Assembly (NCBI RefSeq): GCF_938045625.1
Contig: NZ_CALIAV010000102.1
Coordinates: forward strand, 6,433 to 70,432
Direction: 5' to 3'
Length of the DNA: 64,000 nucleotides
Source: an uncultured Campylobacter sp.
GTDB taxonomy: Bacteria; Campylobacterota; Campylobacteria; Campylobacterales; Campylobacteraceae
Shown: piece after piece, positions 27,463 to 36,635 of the stretch
Position numbering within the stretch: the first letter of the stretch is position 1
How the letters are laid out: the number at the start of each line of letters is the position of its first letter
Notes under the pieces: generated by a model
What the model was told of the DNA's origin: nothing
The model's database searches: none
Seen by the model: only the letters and a program-made list of their open reading frames with translations
Made by a program: the position numbers and the translations under genes

Positions 27463-28464
27463 TTGCTGATACGTCGTTTTTTTAGCGTCTTATATCTTAG
27501 CGCCGTTATCCAGTCTAAAAAATGCATATTTTACGGCGAGGCATACAAGGGTGCAACTCCGATCAAAACGATAAAAAATGAATTTGACCTAGATGAGTCC
27601 GGCAAAATTTCCGAAAGAATAAAAGAGTACTTACAAAATCTACAAAAAGAGTATAAATGGGTTTATATTTCGCTATTTTTTGATGCGCTCGAGCAAGGAG
27701 CGTTTGAAGCTAAAAACGCCGAAAATCTTGAAAAACTAGGCATAAAAACAAAGGAAATAGCTTGCATAAATCCCGCTAAAAATTGGCTGATCTATGCAAA
27801 ACTTTCAGACGTTAAAGCCGCCGAGAGTAAATTTGGTGATACGGACATAGACGTACTTTATTCGCCCATAGTACTTATACAAAAAGAGATCGAGAAACAA
27901 AAATTATCTACGGCAAAGACGCTTTTTATTTATGCCTGCAAAGAAATTTTCGCCATCTGCATTACATCGGGTAACGGCGCAAAATACGCTACGGTTTGTA
28001 AGCTAGATGAGGACGACGGCGACGAGAACGTCGAATTTGATAAAGAAAACAGCGACGAGATAGATGATTTTATCACGAATGTAGACGAAAGCTTTAACAA
28101 CATGGACGGTCTAGAAAATTTAGACGATATGTTAAAGACCGGCGATAGCCAAGAGGAGTTTGCCGACCTCGACTACGATATAAATATGCCAGAATCCACC
28201 GATGTAACCGCCTCGGTATCGATATTTGGGCGCGATATGAGTATGTACCGGTATATATCGCTGGCGCTTAAAGAATTTTATTCAAATCCTCTATACGACG
28301 GCGATTTTATCGAAAATGTCGTGATTTTCGACGCTACAGAGAGGACGAGCGCTACGTTTTTACACTATCTAGAAAACGAACTCTTAGTAAAAACCGCCGT
28401 TTATCCCGTCGATACGCTAAAAACGATGACCGAGCTAATGAAAAAAGAGTTGGAAAATGACTAG
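27463..28464 (+). CDS. PilM/GspL-like cytoplasmic protein
   Basis: A 333 aa soluble protein that heads a three-gene set. It has the broad pattern of an actin-like PilM or GspL cytoplasmic domain (YGEAYKGATPIKT, WVYISLFFDALEQGAF, LFIYACKEIFAICIT) but with a long acidic insertion around residues 185-240 (DEDDGDENVEFDKENSDEID). The assignment rests mainly on what follows: a PilN-like and a PilO-like protein in overlapping order. The start is a TTG at 27463 after AGGAGAAATC. Campylobacter use a type II secretion/pilus-like Cts machine for DNA uptake, so this may be a component; I cannot name which. Confidence 0.6.
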   Translation: MLIRRFFSVLYLSAVIQSKKCIFYGEAYKGATPIKTIKNEFDLDESGKISERIKEYLQNLQKEYKWVYISLFFDALEQGAFEAKNAENLEKLGIKTKEIACINPAKNWLIYAKLSDVKAAESKFGDTDIDVLYSPIVLIQKEIEKQKLSTAKTLFIYACKEIFAICITSGNGAKYATVCKLDEDDGDENVEFDKENSDEIDDFITNVDESFNNMDGLENLDDMLKTGDSQEEFADLDYDINMPESTDVTASVSIFGRDMSMYRYISLALKEFYSNPLYDGDFIENVVIFDATERTSATFLHYLENELLVKTAVYPVDTLKTMTELMKKELEND

Positions 28465-28981
28465 TTATAGCTTTATAAAACCTCAGAGAAAACCGATTTT
28501 TAACCTTTTTAGTAAAATTTGGCTGTTTTTTATCGCTACGATAGTGTTGCTTTTTGCTGCGGCAAATTTCTTTGTTGAGTTTAAAAGCAACTCGCTACGA
28601 AACGAAACGCAAATTTCAAAACAAAAACAAGAGCAGACGCAAGAGCAAATCAAGCAAGCCGACGAGCTCACCGTGCTTTTAAAGCAAAGAAGAGATAGCG
28701 CAAACGAGATAGCGGCCTCAAATGCCGTCTTAAAACAAAGCCTGCGTAATCTACTCGATCTTGTCCCCTCAAGCATCACGCTACACGAGATCACGATGGA
28801 TAAAAACTCGCTTATCGTAAAAGGCACTACGCCTAGCCGAGATATTTACAATATGTTACTTGCCACGCCGCTAAAGTCGATTTTTAGCACGTCAAATACC
28901 TCTTTTTATCAGTTAGATAACGGCTGGCTAAATTTCATCAGCACAAATAAAACCGACAGCTTAGAGGGTAAAAATGAGTAA
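28457..28981 (+). CDS. PilN/GspL C-terminal-like membrane protein
   Basis: A 174 aa bitopic protein: short cytoplasmic start, one membrane helix (IWLFFIATIVLLFAAANFFV), a long Gln/Lys/Glu coiled coil (residues 50-95), and a small alpha/beta domain (SITLHEITMDKNSLIVKGTT). This order is that of PilN, and the SITLHEITMD-x-LIVKG pattern fits its ferredoxin-like domain. Overlaps the preceding gene by eight bases and the next by eight. It would link the cytoplasmic protein to the inner-membrane platform. Confidence 0.65.
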   Translation: MTSYSFIKPQRKPIFNLFSKIWLFFIATIVLLFAAANFFVEFKSNSLRNETQISKQKQEQTQEQIKQADELTVLLKQRRDSANEIAASNAVLKQSLRNLLDLVPSSITLHEITMDKNSLIVKGTTPSRDIYNMLLATPLKSIFSTSNTSFYQLDNGWLNFISTNKTDSLEGKNE

Positions 28982-29501
28982 AGATAGAAGCCTACAAAAT
29001 ATCGACGTTACCAAATTACTCATCTATATTCTCATTTTTATAGTCGCTTGCCTTGTGATGATATTTGGCTTTTTAGTACCGAGTATCAAAGAATACAAGC
29101 AGGTCAAATACGAAAGTCGCATGCAAATCGCCGCAAGTGCGCAAACGCAAAGGCTCTACGACACCAAATCAAAAGCACTAAACGAGATAAAGCAAAACGA
29201 CAAAGCCGCGTTAGACGCTCTTGAAAACAAATTTGACGTAGAGAATTTTACTCAATTTGCCTCAAAGTACTTTATGAACGTAAATCTAAGCGAGCCAAAA
29301 GAGGCCGCAAAAAACGGTGAGATCTCGGTCTATGAGCTAACGGTAATGGGCTCCATGAAAACTCCTGCTAAATTTTACGAGTTTATGGACGCGCTACAAA
29401 GCTACGAAAATATCGTAAAAATCGACTTTCCGATCAAAATGCGCAAGGATGCCGAAAAAATCGACGCGACCTTTGGCGTCAAAATTTACAGCTTAAGATA
29501 A
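28974..29501 (+). CDS. PilO/GspM-like membrane protein
   Basis: A 175 aa bitopic protein: membrane helix at residues 14-36 (LLIYILIFIVACLVMIFGFL), coiled coil to about 95, then a ferredoxin-like domain (ISVYELTVMGSMKTPAKFYEFMDALQ). The phrase V-x-G-x-F/M-x-x-hydrophobic near the end, with 'FYEFMDALQSYENIVKIDF', is typical of PilO. It is the last gene of the trio. No secretin, ATPase or pilin gene is in the window, so the rest of the machine must be elsewhere. Confidence 0.65.
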   Translation: MSKDRSLQNIDVTKLLIYILIFIVACLVMIFGFLVPSIKEYKQVKYESRMQIAASAQTQRLYDTKSKALNEIKQNDKAALDALENKFDVENFTQFASKYFMNVNLSEPKEAAKNGEISVYELTVMGSMKTPAKFYEFMDALQSYENIVKIDFPIKMRKDAEKIDATFGVKIYSLR

Positions 29502-29528
29502 ATCAAAGTTTTTACTCTCCGCTTTTTG

Positions 29529-29534
29529 TATAAT
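29529..29534 (+). promoter_or_regulatory. Putative -10 box of the DUF438/PAS gene
   Basis: TATAAT in TTTTTGTATAATCC, 28 bases before the ATG at 29562. It suggests a transcript separate from the PilO-like gene. Confidence 0.5.
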
Positions 29535-29561
29535 CCTTAAAATTTAAGTTAAGGATAAAAA

Positions 29562-30914
29562 ATGATCAAATTTAACAACGCCGCCATCGCCTTGGCGACT
29601 GCGATTTTAAGGGATTATCTTAACGGAACGGCAAATTTTTTCGCCTCTAGAAAAGCTGCAAAATCGGAGCTAACGAAACTCACGCCGACAGATTTTAAAA
29701 ACGTGCGCGCAAATTTGCTAAATTTAGGCTTTAAGAGCGAGTTTATCGACGAAAACGACGCCGAGCTATCAGAAATCCTGCGCGGTATCCTAACCGCCGA
29801 GCGCCCGCAGCTGCCAAAAGACCACCCCGTAGCTACCTACATCAGCGAAAACGACGCCGCGCGCGAGCTGATCGCAAAGGCAAAAGAGCTGTTAAAAAAG
29901 AAATTTATCAAAAATGAGTGGCTTGAAATTTACGACAAACTGGGCAGCTTTAACAGAACGCACTTTGCCAGAAAACAACACCAGCTCTACTCGATGCTCG
30001 AAAACAAGGGCTTTGACCGCCCGTCGCGCTTTATGTGGAGCTTTGATAACAAGGTCCGCGACGGTATCGCCGCAGCGCGCGAGCTACTAGAGGAAGGCAA
30101 GGCTGACGAGTTTATCGCGGCTCAGCACGAGATATACGAAAATCTACTCGATCTGCTCGGACGCGAGGAGGCGGCGCTCTATCCGACATCGCTGGAGCTA
30201 ATCAGCGAGGACGAGTTTCGCGCGATGAGACGAGGCGATGACGAGATCGGGTATTTTCTCATCGAAAAACCGAGCGAATTTTATCCGTTAAATTTGAACT
30301 CCAATGACGGCTCGGAGACAAATTTAAAGGACGCAAATTTGCAAAGCGAGTCAAATTTAAGCGCGGCAAATTTACAAAACGGCAACCTAAACGAAGCGGT
30401 TTTAAATCCGAATTTCCTAAAAGAGCTGTCAAATTTGATGAGCAAATACGGGCTAAATCCAAACGCAAACAGCGGTAAAAACGCCGTTTTTGACGTCGCT
30501 ACGGGCAAGCTCACGCTAGAGCAAATCAACCTCATTTATAAGCACATGCCAGTCGACCTCTCATTCGTCGATGAAAACGAGATCGTGAAATTTTACACCG
30601 ACACGAAGCACCGCGTATTTCCGCGAAGTGCCGGCGTCATCGGGCGTGACGTGAAAAACTGCCACCCGCGCGAGAGCGTAGCTAGCGTGCTAGAGATCAT
30701 CGACGCTTTTCGCAAGGGCGAGCGCGATGAGATCGACTTTTGGCTGGAGCTTCACGGCAAATTTATCTACATCTACTACGTGGCCGTGCGCGATGAAAAC
30801 GGCGTATTTAAGGGGGTGCTAGAGATGATGCAAGACGTCACGCGCATCCGCAGCCTAGAGGGCAAACGCACGCTGGTGACGTGGGACGATCTAAAGAAAA
30901 AGTACGGGGATTGA
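29562..30914 (+). CDS. DUF438 / hemerythrin-like / PAS domain protein
   Basis: A 450 aa cytoplasmic sensor-like protein. Residues 1-75 are a DUF438 helical domain; 80-220 a hemerythrin-type bundle (DHPVATYISEN, FARKQHQLYSML, QHEIYENLLDLLGREEAALYP) with conserved His and Glu ligands; 340-450 a PAS domain (PVDLSFVDENEIVKFYTDTK, GRDVKNCHPRESV, FIYIYYVAVRDENGVFKGVLEMMQDV). The PAS block is well conserved among anaerobes and may bind haem. Between them, residues about 240-290 form a low-complexity linker full of NL pairs (NLKDANLQSESNLSAANLQ), coded by AAATTT words. Ligand unknown; a redox or oxygen role is inferred. Confidence 0.85.
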   Translation: MIKFNNAAIALATAILRDYLNGTANFFASRKAAKSELTKLTPTDFKNVRANLLNLGFKSEFIDENDAELSEILRGILTAERPQLPKDHPVATYISENDAARELIAKAKELLKKKFIKNEWLEIYDKLGSFNRTHFARKQHQLYSMLENKGFDRPSRFMWSFDNKVRDGIAAARELLEEGKADEFIAAQHEIYENLLDLLGREEAALYPTSLELISEDEFRAMRRGDDEIGYFLIEKPSEFYPLNLNSNDGSETNLKDANLQSESNLSAANLQNGNLNEAVLNPNFLKELSNLMSKYGLNPNANSGKNAVFDVATGKLTLEQINLIYKHMPVDLSFVDENEIVKFYTDTKHRVFPRSAGVIGRDVKNCHPRESVASVLEIIDAFRKGERDEIDFWLELHGKFIYIYYVAVRDENGVFKGVLEMMQDVTRIRSLEGKRTLVTWDDLKKKYGD

Positions 30915-31080
30915 TCGTCGCGGCTTTTAAATTTGACAAATTCAGTTAGTCTTTGGCGGCGTTTGTATTTGCGATTTTGCCTGACCGCACAACCTTGCGC
31001 AAAGGCTATGCAAGGCGCTGCGATTAAATTTTATCAATCTTAAATTTTGTGTATTTTTAGCGGCAGTTGCATGCCAAAGC

Positions 31081-32067
31081 TTACAAAAGTTCTTTAAATT
31101 CGGATAGATCCGCGCCCTCGGCAAATAAAAATCCACGGTTTATCGGCGGGATTTTTAGAGTACGGCACGCTTCTTTAAATTTCTTATCCATCGCGGCTTT
31201 GATATAGGGCGTTACGAGAATAAAATTTTTGCCCGCGCCCACGGCTACCTTGCCGCCAAGCACGCAGTCAGCACCGTTTTCTAAGCAACGCGCACATTCG
31301 TTTCGCTGCGCCGAGCTTAATACGAGCCCTAGCCTCTTGCACGCCTGATCAACGCCGCGAAGCTCATTTGTGCCGCGTTTTATGAGATAAATTTTAGTCG
31401 CGAGATTAGAAATTTCGGGAGTTAAGCTTAACGCATCGGTCGCCAAAAACTCAAAGCTTTTTTTCACGCCGCTAAAATATTCGTTCAAAAACGGCTCACT
31501 AAATTTCGCGCGAATAAAGCCTCGTTTAAACCGGTCTGTTAAATTCGTCTCGTCGGTGAAGTATTTTAGGTTTCGCTCACGCAAAAACCGCTCCAGCTCG
31601 CACTTTCGCACACCTAGAAGCGGTCGAGCGATCATGTAGTCATCGCGAATTTCTAGCTCTTGCATACCAAGTAGCTCGCTAAGCCCAGCGCCGCGCCCAA
31701 GCTGCATCAAAAACCACTCGAATTTATCATCAAACTGATGCGCTAAGATCAAATTTTCATAGCCCTGCTCGCGGCAAATCTCGGCGAAAAACTCATATCT
31801 GGCCGCGCGCGCCTCGTGCTCGAAATTTGACGCGCCCAGCCGCACGCTTTTTACATAGATTTGTTTGTTAAATTTAGCCGACAGATTTCGCGCCGAGGCG
31901 ACCTCGTCTTTGCTCTGCGCGCGGACGTTGTAGTCCACGATCGCAAGGTCAAATTTCACGCCCGCCTCGTCCAGAAGGTAAAAAAGTGCCGTACTATCGA
32001 CGCCGTGCGAAAAAGCAAGCAGATTTCGCCTAGATTTTAGCTTGCGTAAAACGGGCACGCTTAGCAT
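31081..32067 (-). CDS. tilS: tRNA(Ile)-lysidine synthetase
   Basis: A 328 aa N-type ATP pyrophosphatase that puts lysine on C34 of tRNA-Ile(CAU), so that it reads AUA. The PP-loop reads AFSHGVDSTALFYLL (residues 18-32), with His in place of the first Gly of SGGxDS, similar to the variant I recall from Helicobacter. LAHQFDDKFEWFLMQLGRGAGLSEL is the conserved LxHxxDDxxE/Q motif, and TDETNLTDRFKRGFIR follows. Shorter than E. coli TilS because the C-terminal domain is reduced. Two bases separate it from rimO. Confidence 0.93.
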   Translation of the reverse strand: MLSVPVLRKLKSRRNLLAFSHGVDSTALFYLLDEAGVKFDLAIVDYNVRAQSKDEVASARNLSAKFNKQIYVKSVRLGASNFEHEARAARYEFFAEICREQGYENLILAHQFDDKFEWFLMQLGRGAGLSELLGMQELEIRDDYMIARPLLGVRKCELERFLRERNLKYFTDETNLTDRFKRGFIRAKFSEPFLNEYFSGVKKSFEFLATDALSLTPEISNLATKIYLIKRGTNELRGVDQACKRLGLVLSSAQRNECARCLENGADCVLGGKVAVGAGKNFILVTPYIKAAMDKKFKEACRTLKIPPINRGFLFAEGADLSEFKELL

Positions 32068-32068
32068 T

Positions 32069-33376
32069 TTAGGCCTTTGCCGTGATCTTGCCCAGCGCCT
32101 GGCTACCCGCTACCTGCGTGATCTCGCACCAGTAGCGACCGCCGGTTTCTAGCTGCTCCACGTCACTTTCGTTGATCAAAATTTCGCCGTCGATATCCTT
32201 GTCCCAGAGTGCCTTTTTCGCGGCATAAAACATCTCGCCCTCGCTGCTTTCGCCCTCAAGCGAAACGATAAATTTTTGCCCTAGCTCCTGCGCGAAACTC
32301 GCCTCGATCGCGGCGCGAGTAATCTTTTCGATCTTGCTTAGGCGCTTTGAGATGATTTTGGCCGGCACCTGCTCCATTTCGTATGAGAGCGTGTCCTCCT
32401 CTTTGGAGTATGCAAACGCCGAAACGCGGTCAAATTTAAACTCCTGCAAAAACGCGCAAAGCTCGTCAAATTCAGCTTCGCTCTCGCCCGGGTGCCCGAC
32501 GATAACGCCCGTTCGTAAAAACGCATCAGGCGCGCTTTTCATCAAATTTAAAAGCTCTTTGATCCGCGCCGCGCCGCTTCCGCGCCTCATGATTTTTAGC
32601 ATTTTCTCGCTCGCGTGCTGGATCGGCATATCAAAGTAGTTCACAAACACCGGCGAGGCGATGATACGCTCGATTAACGCGTTTGAGGTCGTGCTAGGAT
32701 AAAGATAAAGTATGCGCGCGGTTTTGACGCCATCGATCTTTTCGACCGCGCCAATTAGCGAGATAAGCCCGTCGCTAACCGCGTGATCGCGCATATACGA
32801 GCTGCTGTCTTGCGAGAGGAAGCTAAAGTCGTAGTAGCCCTTTTTTACGAGCTTTTGCACCTCATCTACGATGTTTTCCAGCGCGCGGGATTTTAGCTTG
32901 CCTTTGAAGGTCGGGATCGCGCAGAAGCTACATTTTTGATTACAGCCTTCTGAAATTTTGATGTAGGCGTGGTAGTTTGAGCCCGTTATCACGCGCTCTT
33001 CGCCTGCTTGCAGGTAGGTGTCCGGGCTAAATAAATTTTGCTTTTTTAGGATGATCTCGTCGATCTTGTCGTAGTCTCCGACGCCGGTGAAAAGATCAAC
33101 CTCGGGCAGCTCCTTCATTAGCTCCTCGCGGTAGCGCTGCATTAGGCAGCCCGTGACCACGAGCAGGGAGCCTTTTTTACGCGTTTCGTGCATATCCAGG
33201 ATTGCGCGGATACTCTCCTCTTTCGCCGAGTTTATAAAGCCGCAGGTATTTACGATGATGACGTCGGCAGAGGCGACGTCGGGCGTGATCTCGTAGTTTG
33301 AGAGGCGTCCGAGCATGATTTCAGAATCCACCAGATTTTTGTTACAGCCTAAGGATACTAAGTGAAGCTTACCCAT
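32069..33376 (-). CDS. rimO: Ribosomal protein S12 methylthiotransferase
   Basis: A 435 aa radical-SAM enzyme, paralogue of MiaB, that methylthiolates an aspartate of ribosomal protein S12. Three N-terminal cysteines ([29 protein letters not shown]), the radical-SAM loop [20 protein letters not shown], which is diagnostic of RimO, and a C-terminal TRAM domain. It starts at the ATG at 33376, one base after the panC stop; panC-rimO-tilS form one operon. Confidence 0.96.
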   Translation of the reverse strand: MGKLHLVSLGCNKNLVDSEIMLGRLSNYEITPDVASADVIIVNTCGFINSAKEESIRAILDMHETRKKGSLLVVTGCLMQRYREELMKELPEVDLFTGVGDYDKIDEIILKKQNLFSPDTYLQAGEERVITGSNYHAYIKISEGCNQKCSFCAIPTFKGKLKSRALENIVDEVQKLVKKGYYDFSFLSQDSSSYMRDHAVSDGLISLIGAVEKIDGVKTARILYLYPSTTSNALIERIIASPVFVNYFDMPIQHASEKMLKIMRRGSGAARIKELLNLMKSAPDAFLRTGVIVGHPGESEAEFDELCAFLQEFKFDRVSAFAYSKEEDTLSYEMEQVPAKIISKRLSKIEKITRAAIEASFAQELGQKFIVSLEGESSEGEMFYAAKKALWDKDIDGEILINESDVEQLETGGRYWCEITQVAGSQALGKITAKA

Positions 33377-33377
33377 C

Positions 33378-34199
33378 TTATACCCACAGATTGTCGATCA
33401 GACGCGTTTTGCCGACATACGCGGCGACCAGGATGATGGTGTTGTCCGGTTCTATTAGCGAGATTTCGTTTAAATTTCTATCGACGATCGCGACGTAGTC
33501 GACGTTTAGCGGCTCTAGAGTTTGGAGCATCTCGCCTTTTATCGTTTGTGCGCTTAGCTCGCCGGCTGCGATCAAATTTGAAGCTTTTTTAAGCGAATGC
33601 GAAAGCTTAAGCGCCTCTAGCTTTTGCCCCTCGTCTAGGTAGGCGTTTCGCGAGCTAAGCGCCAGTCCGTCGCGCGCGCGAACGATCTCGCAAGGCACGA
33701 TCTCTAAATTTAAAAAACAGGTCTTTACGAAATTGCTCACGATGAGTAGCTGCTGCGCGTCCTTTTTGCCCATATAGACGCGCTTTGCGTTTGTTAGATT
33801 AAAAAGCTTGTTTAACACGCGAAGTACGCCGTCAAAGTGTCCGGGGCGAGTCTTGCCCTCGAGCACGCTCGCTAAATTTTCAGGCGCGCTAATTAGCGGC
33901 TCAGTATCAAAATATAGCTCCCTAGCCTCGGGCGCAAACATCGCGTGCACGCCCAGCTCCTCGCAAATTTTAGCGTCGTTTTGTTCGTTTTTCGGATAAT
34001 CTTCAAAGTCCTCGCCCGCTAAAAACTGCGTCGGGTTTACGAAGGTCGAAACGATCGCGGTTTTGTTTTCTGCTACGCACTTTTCTATGAGGCTAGCGTG
34101 CCCGTCGTGAAGTGCGCCCATAGTGGGTACGAAGCCGATATTTTCGGGATTTGCCGCGACGAAATCTCGCAGCTGTTCTGCTGTTCTTAAAATTTGCAT
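33378..34199 (-). CDS. panC: Pantothenate synthetase
   Basis: A 273 aa ligase joining pantoate and beta-alanine in coenzyme A synthesis. [18 protein letters not shown] (residues 24-41) holds the HxGH nucleotide motif; [37 protein letters not shown] and [12 protein letters not shown] are classic PanC blocks, and SSRNAYL closes the active site. Full length. First gene of the panC-rimO-tilS operon; panB and panD are not here. Confidence 0.96.
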   Translation of the reverse strand: MQILRTAEQLRDFVAANPENIGFVPTMGALHDGHASLIEKCVAENKTAIVSTFVNPTQFLAGEDFEDYPKNEQNDAKICEELGVHAMFAPEARELYFDTEPLISAPENLASVLEGKTRPGHFDGVLRVLNKLFNLTNAKRVYMGKKDAQQLLIVSNFVKTCFLNLEIVPCEIVRARDGLALSSRNAYLDEGQKLEALKLSHSLKKASNLIAAGELSAQTIKGEMLQTLEPLNVDYVAIVDRNLNEISLIEPDNTIILVAAYVGKTRLIDNLWV

Positions 34200-34363
34200 T
34201 TTCTCTTCTTTAAAATATAGAAATATAAGACTAAAGATTATATCAAAAAAAACTAAAGGTATAAATTAACTCTAAGCAGCAATCTGTTTAGCGAGTATTA
34301 ATCAATAAATAATAAAATTCTTCTCACGAGCTTTAGCTCCAAAATAACAAAAAAGGAACAAAA

Positions 34364-34663
34364 ATGGCTACTCAAGAGATAAATTTGGAGTCTTTAAAAA
34401 AAGATATCGACTCTTTAAAAACAGACTTAAAAGACATTGTCAAGTCCATTAAAGACACAGGTACACAACGCGCAGAATCTGCTAAAGACAAAATTCTAGA
34501 TCAACTAAATAGCGACGAAATTAAAAAATATATAGACGATCTAAGACTAAAAGGTAAAGACGGTATAGAAAACGTAAACGACGCAATAAAGCAAGACCCG
34601 ATAAAAAGCATTGCTATCGCTGCAGGCGTTGGATTTTTAGCCGCTTGGTTGCTAAAAAAATAA
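34364..34663 (+). CDS. ElaB/YqjD/DUF883-family membrane-anchored protein
   Basis: A 99 aa protein with a long amphipathic helical region (LKKDIDSLKTDLKDIVKSIK) and a single C-terminal membrane helix with the family's glycine pattern (QDPIKSIAIAAGVGFLAAWLLKK). This tail-anchored design is that of YqjD/ElaB, which in E. coli tethers ribosomes at the inner membrane in stationary phase. ATG follows AAAAGGAACAAAA. It starts a three-gene operon that looks like yqjD-yqjE-yqjK. Confidence 0.85.
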   Translation: MATQEINLESLKKDIDSLKTDLKDIVKSIKDTGTQRAESAKDKILDQLNSDEIKKYIDDLRLKGKDGIENVNDAIKQDPIKSIAIAAGVGFLAAWLLKK

Positions 34664-34932
34664 TGGCCAGTATATCTGAATTTATAGTTTCGGTAGTAGA
34701 GCTCGTAGACGCTCAAGCCGACGACATCAGGTGCTCTTTTTTAAGGAGCGCCAATTCTGTTTTATTAAATACGATAACTAGCGTAATCTGCATTATAGGT
34801 TTGGTATTTTTCTTACTGGGGCTACACACGCTCCTTGAAAAAACTATCGGAGAAATTTGGGCGTATTTTGCCTGCTCTGCTGTAGCTTTTTTATCTTCGA
34901 TTATCGTATACAAGGTATTCCGTGCAAAGTGA
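34663..34932 (+). CDS. YqjE-like membrane protein
   Basis: An 89 aa protein with two membrane helices (TITSVICIIGLVFFLLGLHT and YFACSAVAFLSSIIVYKVF), matching the phage-holin-superfamily/YqjE layout. I chose ATG at 34663, which shares its A with the preceding stop (TAATG); an in-frame start 18 bases earlier is possible. It is between the DUF883 gene and a small charged protein, as yqjE is in enterobacteria. Function unknown. Confidence 0.7.
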   Translation: MASISEFIVSVVELVDAQADDIRCSFLRSANSVLLNTITSVICIIGLVFFLLGLHTLLEKTIGEIWAYFACSAVAFLSSIIVYKVFRAK

Positions 34933-35158
34933 TATAACAAAAGAAAAGCTAAGAACAGTGGTATCGATGCTAGAGAACAAAAACACAGATAAAAAAAAGC
35001 TAAAACTCGAAGAGGCTAAACTAAATTTATTACTAAATGACCCACTACCAAACTTTTCAACAGAGCTCAACCTAATCAATAGAGGCAATATTAAGCAAGC
35101 CTTGATATCCATAATAGATAAACATTTCATAATACCTACTCTAAATAAAATTTTATAA
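34922..35158 (+). CDS. Small charged protein, third gene of the YqjD-like operon
   Basis: A 78 aa Lys-, Leu- and Asn-rich protein starting with GTG inside the end of the YqjE-like gene (11-base overlap). Mostly helical (EKLRTVVSMLENKNTDKKKL, LEEAKLNLLLND) with no membrane segment. The position is that of yqjK, but I see no clear sequence match to it. Base composition is more AT-rich than in the neighbours, as for the whole little operon. Confidence 0.6.
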   Translation: MQSDITKEKLRTVVSMLENKNTDKKKLKLEEAKLNLLLNDPLPNFSTELNLINRGNIKQALISIIDKHFIIPTLNKIL

Positions 35159-35179
35159 ACAACCTTAATCCAAATATGT

Positions 35180-35185
35180 TATAAT
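35180..35185 (+). promoter_or_regulatory. Putative -10 box of prfB
   Basis: TATAAT in ATATGTTATAATCACG, 33 bases before the TTG start at 35218. Confidence 0.55.
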
Positions 35186-35217
35186 CACGCCAAAAAGCAC
35201 AAAAAAGGTCTTAAAAT

Positions 35218-36318
35218 TTGGATAATTACGAATATACGGAACTTCTAAAAACCCTAAACACGAAAGTAGAAAATATCGCGGGCGTCGTAAAACCCGAGAG
35301 CATAAAAGCTCGCCTAAAAGAGATCGAGGAGCTAGAAAACGATCAAAATTTCTGGCAAGACATCGCAAAAGCGGGTGCAATCGGCAAGGAAAAAACTAAA
35401 ATTTCAAATATCTTAAATAACTTCCTAAACGCCAAAAGCGCCGTAGACGACGCAAAGGATCTATATGAGCTGGCAAACTCTGAAAACGACGAAGAGACGA
35501 TAAATTCGCTCTTTGCCGAGGCGGACGAGCTAGAGGACAAAATCGTAAATTTAGAGATTTCTATGCTGCTTAGCGGCGAGGATGACGGCAAAAACGCCAT
35601 CGTCACCATCCATCCCGGTGCGGGCGGTACAGAGAGTAACGACTGGGCTAGCATGCTATACCGCATGTATCTGCGCTTTTGCGAAAGAGAGGGCTTTAAG
35701 GTCGAAACCCTGGACTTCCAAGAGGGCGAAGAAGCCGGACTAAAAGACGTAAGTTTTATCGTTAAAGGCGTAAATGCCTATGGCTATCTAAAGGCTGAAA
35801 ACGGTATCCACCGCCTAGTGCGAACCAGCCCGTTTGATAGCGCGGGTCGCCGACATACGAGCTTTACTAGTGTGATGGTAAGCCCGGAGATCGACGACGA
35901 TATCGAGATAGAAATCGACGAAAAAGACCTAAAAATCGACACCTACCGCGCGGGCGGAGCAGGTGGCCAGCACGTAAACAAAACCGAGTCCGCCGTGCGT
36001 ATCACTCACGCGCCTACCGGCATCGTCGTGCAGTGTCAAAACGACCGCAGCCAGCACAAAAACAAAGCCACCGCGATGAAAATGCTAAAATCGCGCCTGT
36101 ATGAGCTAGAGCTAATGAAACAGCAAGAAGCCGCAGGCAGCATCGAAAAAAGCGAGATCGGCTGGGGTCACCAGATCCGCTCCTACGTACTTTTCCCGTA
36201 TCAGCAGGTCAAGGATAACCGCAGCGGCGAGGCATATAGCCAAACCGACGCGATACTAGACGGCGATATAAAAAAGCTCATCGAGGGCGTTTTGGTAAGT
36301 CAAAAAAGCATAAACTAG
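35218..36318 (+). CDS. prfB: Peptide chain release factor 2
   Basis: A 366 aa factor that ends translation at UGA and [16 protein letters not shown] is the stop-codon recognition SPF motif, and [20 protein letters not shown] contains the catalytic GGQ. The frame is continuous from the TTG at 35218, so the programmed +1 frameshift of E. coli prfB is absent here. The ribosome site is not strong (AAAGGTCTTAAAATT). Full length. Confidence 0.95.
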   Translation: MDNYEYTELLKTLNTKVENIAGVVKPESIKARLKEIEELENDQNFWQDIAKAGAIGKEKTKISNILNNFLNAKSAVDDAKDLYELANSENDEETINSLFAEADELEDKIVNLEISMLLSGEDDGKNAIVTIHPGAGGTESNDWASMLYRMYLRFCEREGFKVETLDFQEGEEAGLKDVSFIVKGVNAYGYLKAENGIHRLVRTSPFDSAGRRHTSFTSVMVSPEIDDDIEIEIDEKDLKIDTYRAGGAGGQHVNKTESAVRITHAPTGIVVQCQNDRSQHKNKATAMKMLKSRLYELELMKQQEAAGSIEKSEIGWGHQIRSYVLFPYQQVKDNRSGEAYSQTDAILDGDIKKLIEGVLVSQKSIN

Positions 36319-36329
36319 AAAGGAAAAAT

Positions 36330-36635
36330 ATGGAAATCTCAGCTCTTTTAAACCAACTAGGCTACAACGAAAACGACGCAACCACCGCGCAGGTTAGACG
36401 TATACTAAACAACTGCGACGGGTTAAATTTAAGCAGCATTATCACGCTAAACGACCACCTAAAACCGCTTGGCGGCTTCGTCGCGATGAGCGGTAGCGAG
36501 GACGTGTTTAAGATAAAAAACGCGGACAAAATGCCCGGTGCGCTAAACGTGATCGAAAACTGGGCTGAAAAAAACAAAATAAGCATAAAAAAAGTGAATG
36601 AAACTACGCACTACATATTAGGAAAAAACATATGA
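36330..36635 (+). CDS. Small protein of unknown function, upstream of the RclA-like gene
   Basis: A 101 aa protein (MEISALLNQLGYNENDATTA, LKPLGGFVAMSGSEDVFKIK). ATG follows AGAAAGGAAAAAT, and the stop overlaps the next start (ATGA), so it is translationally coupled to the disulfide oxidoreductase. No signal peptide, membrane helix or cysteine pair is notable. I do not recognise the family. The coupling suggests a functional tie to the reductase. Confidence 0.75.
   Translation: MEISALLNQLGYNENDATTAQVRRILNNCDGLNLSSIITLNDHLKPLGGFVAMSGSEDVFKIKNADKMPGALNVIENWAEKNKISIKKVNETTHYILGKNI

Noticed and set aside
35218..35400. Programmed +1 frameshift in prfB
   Set aside because: The reading frame is continuous from TTG through the conserved N-terminal helices; no internal UGA.
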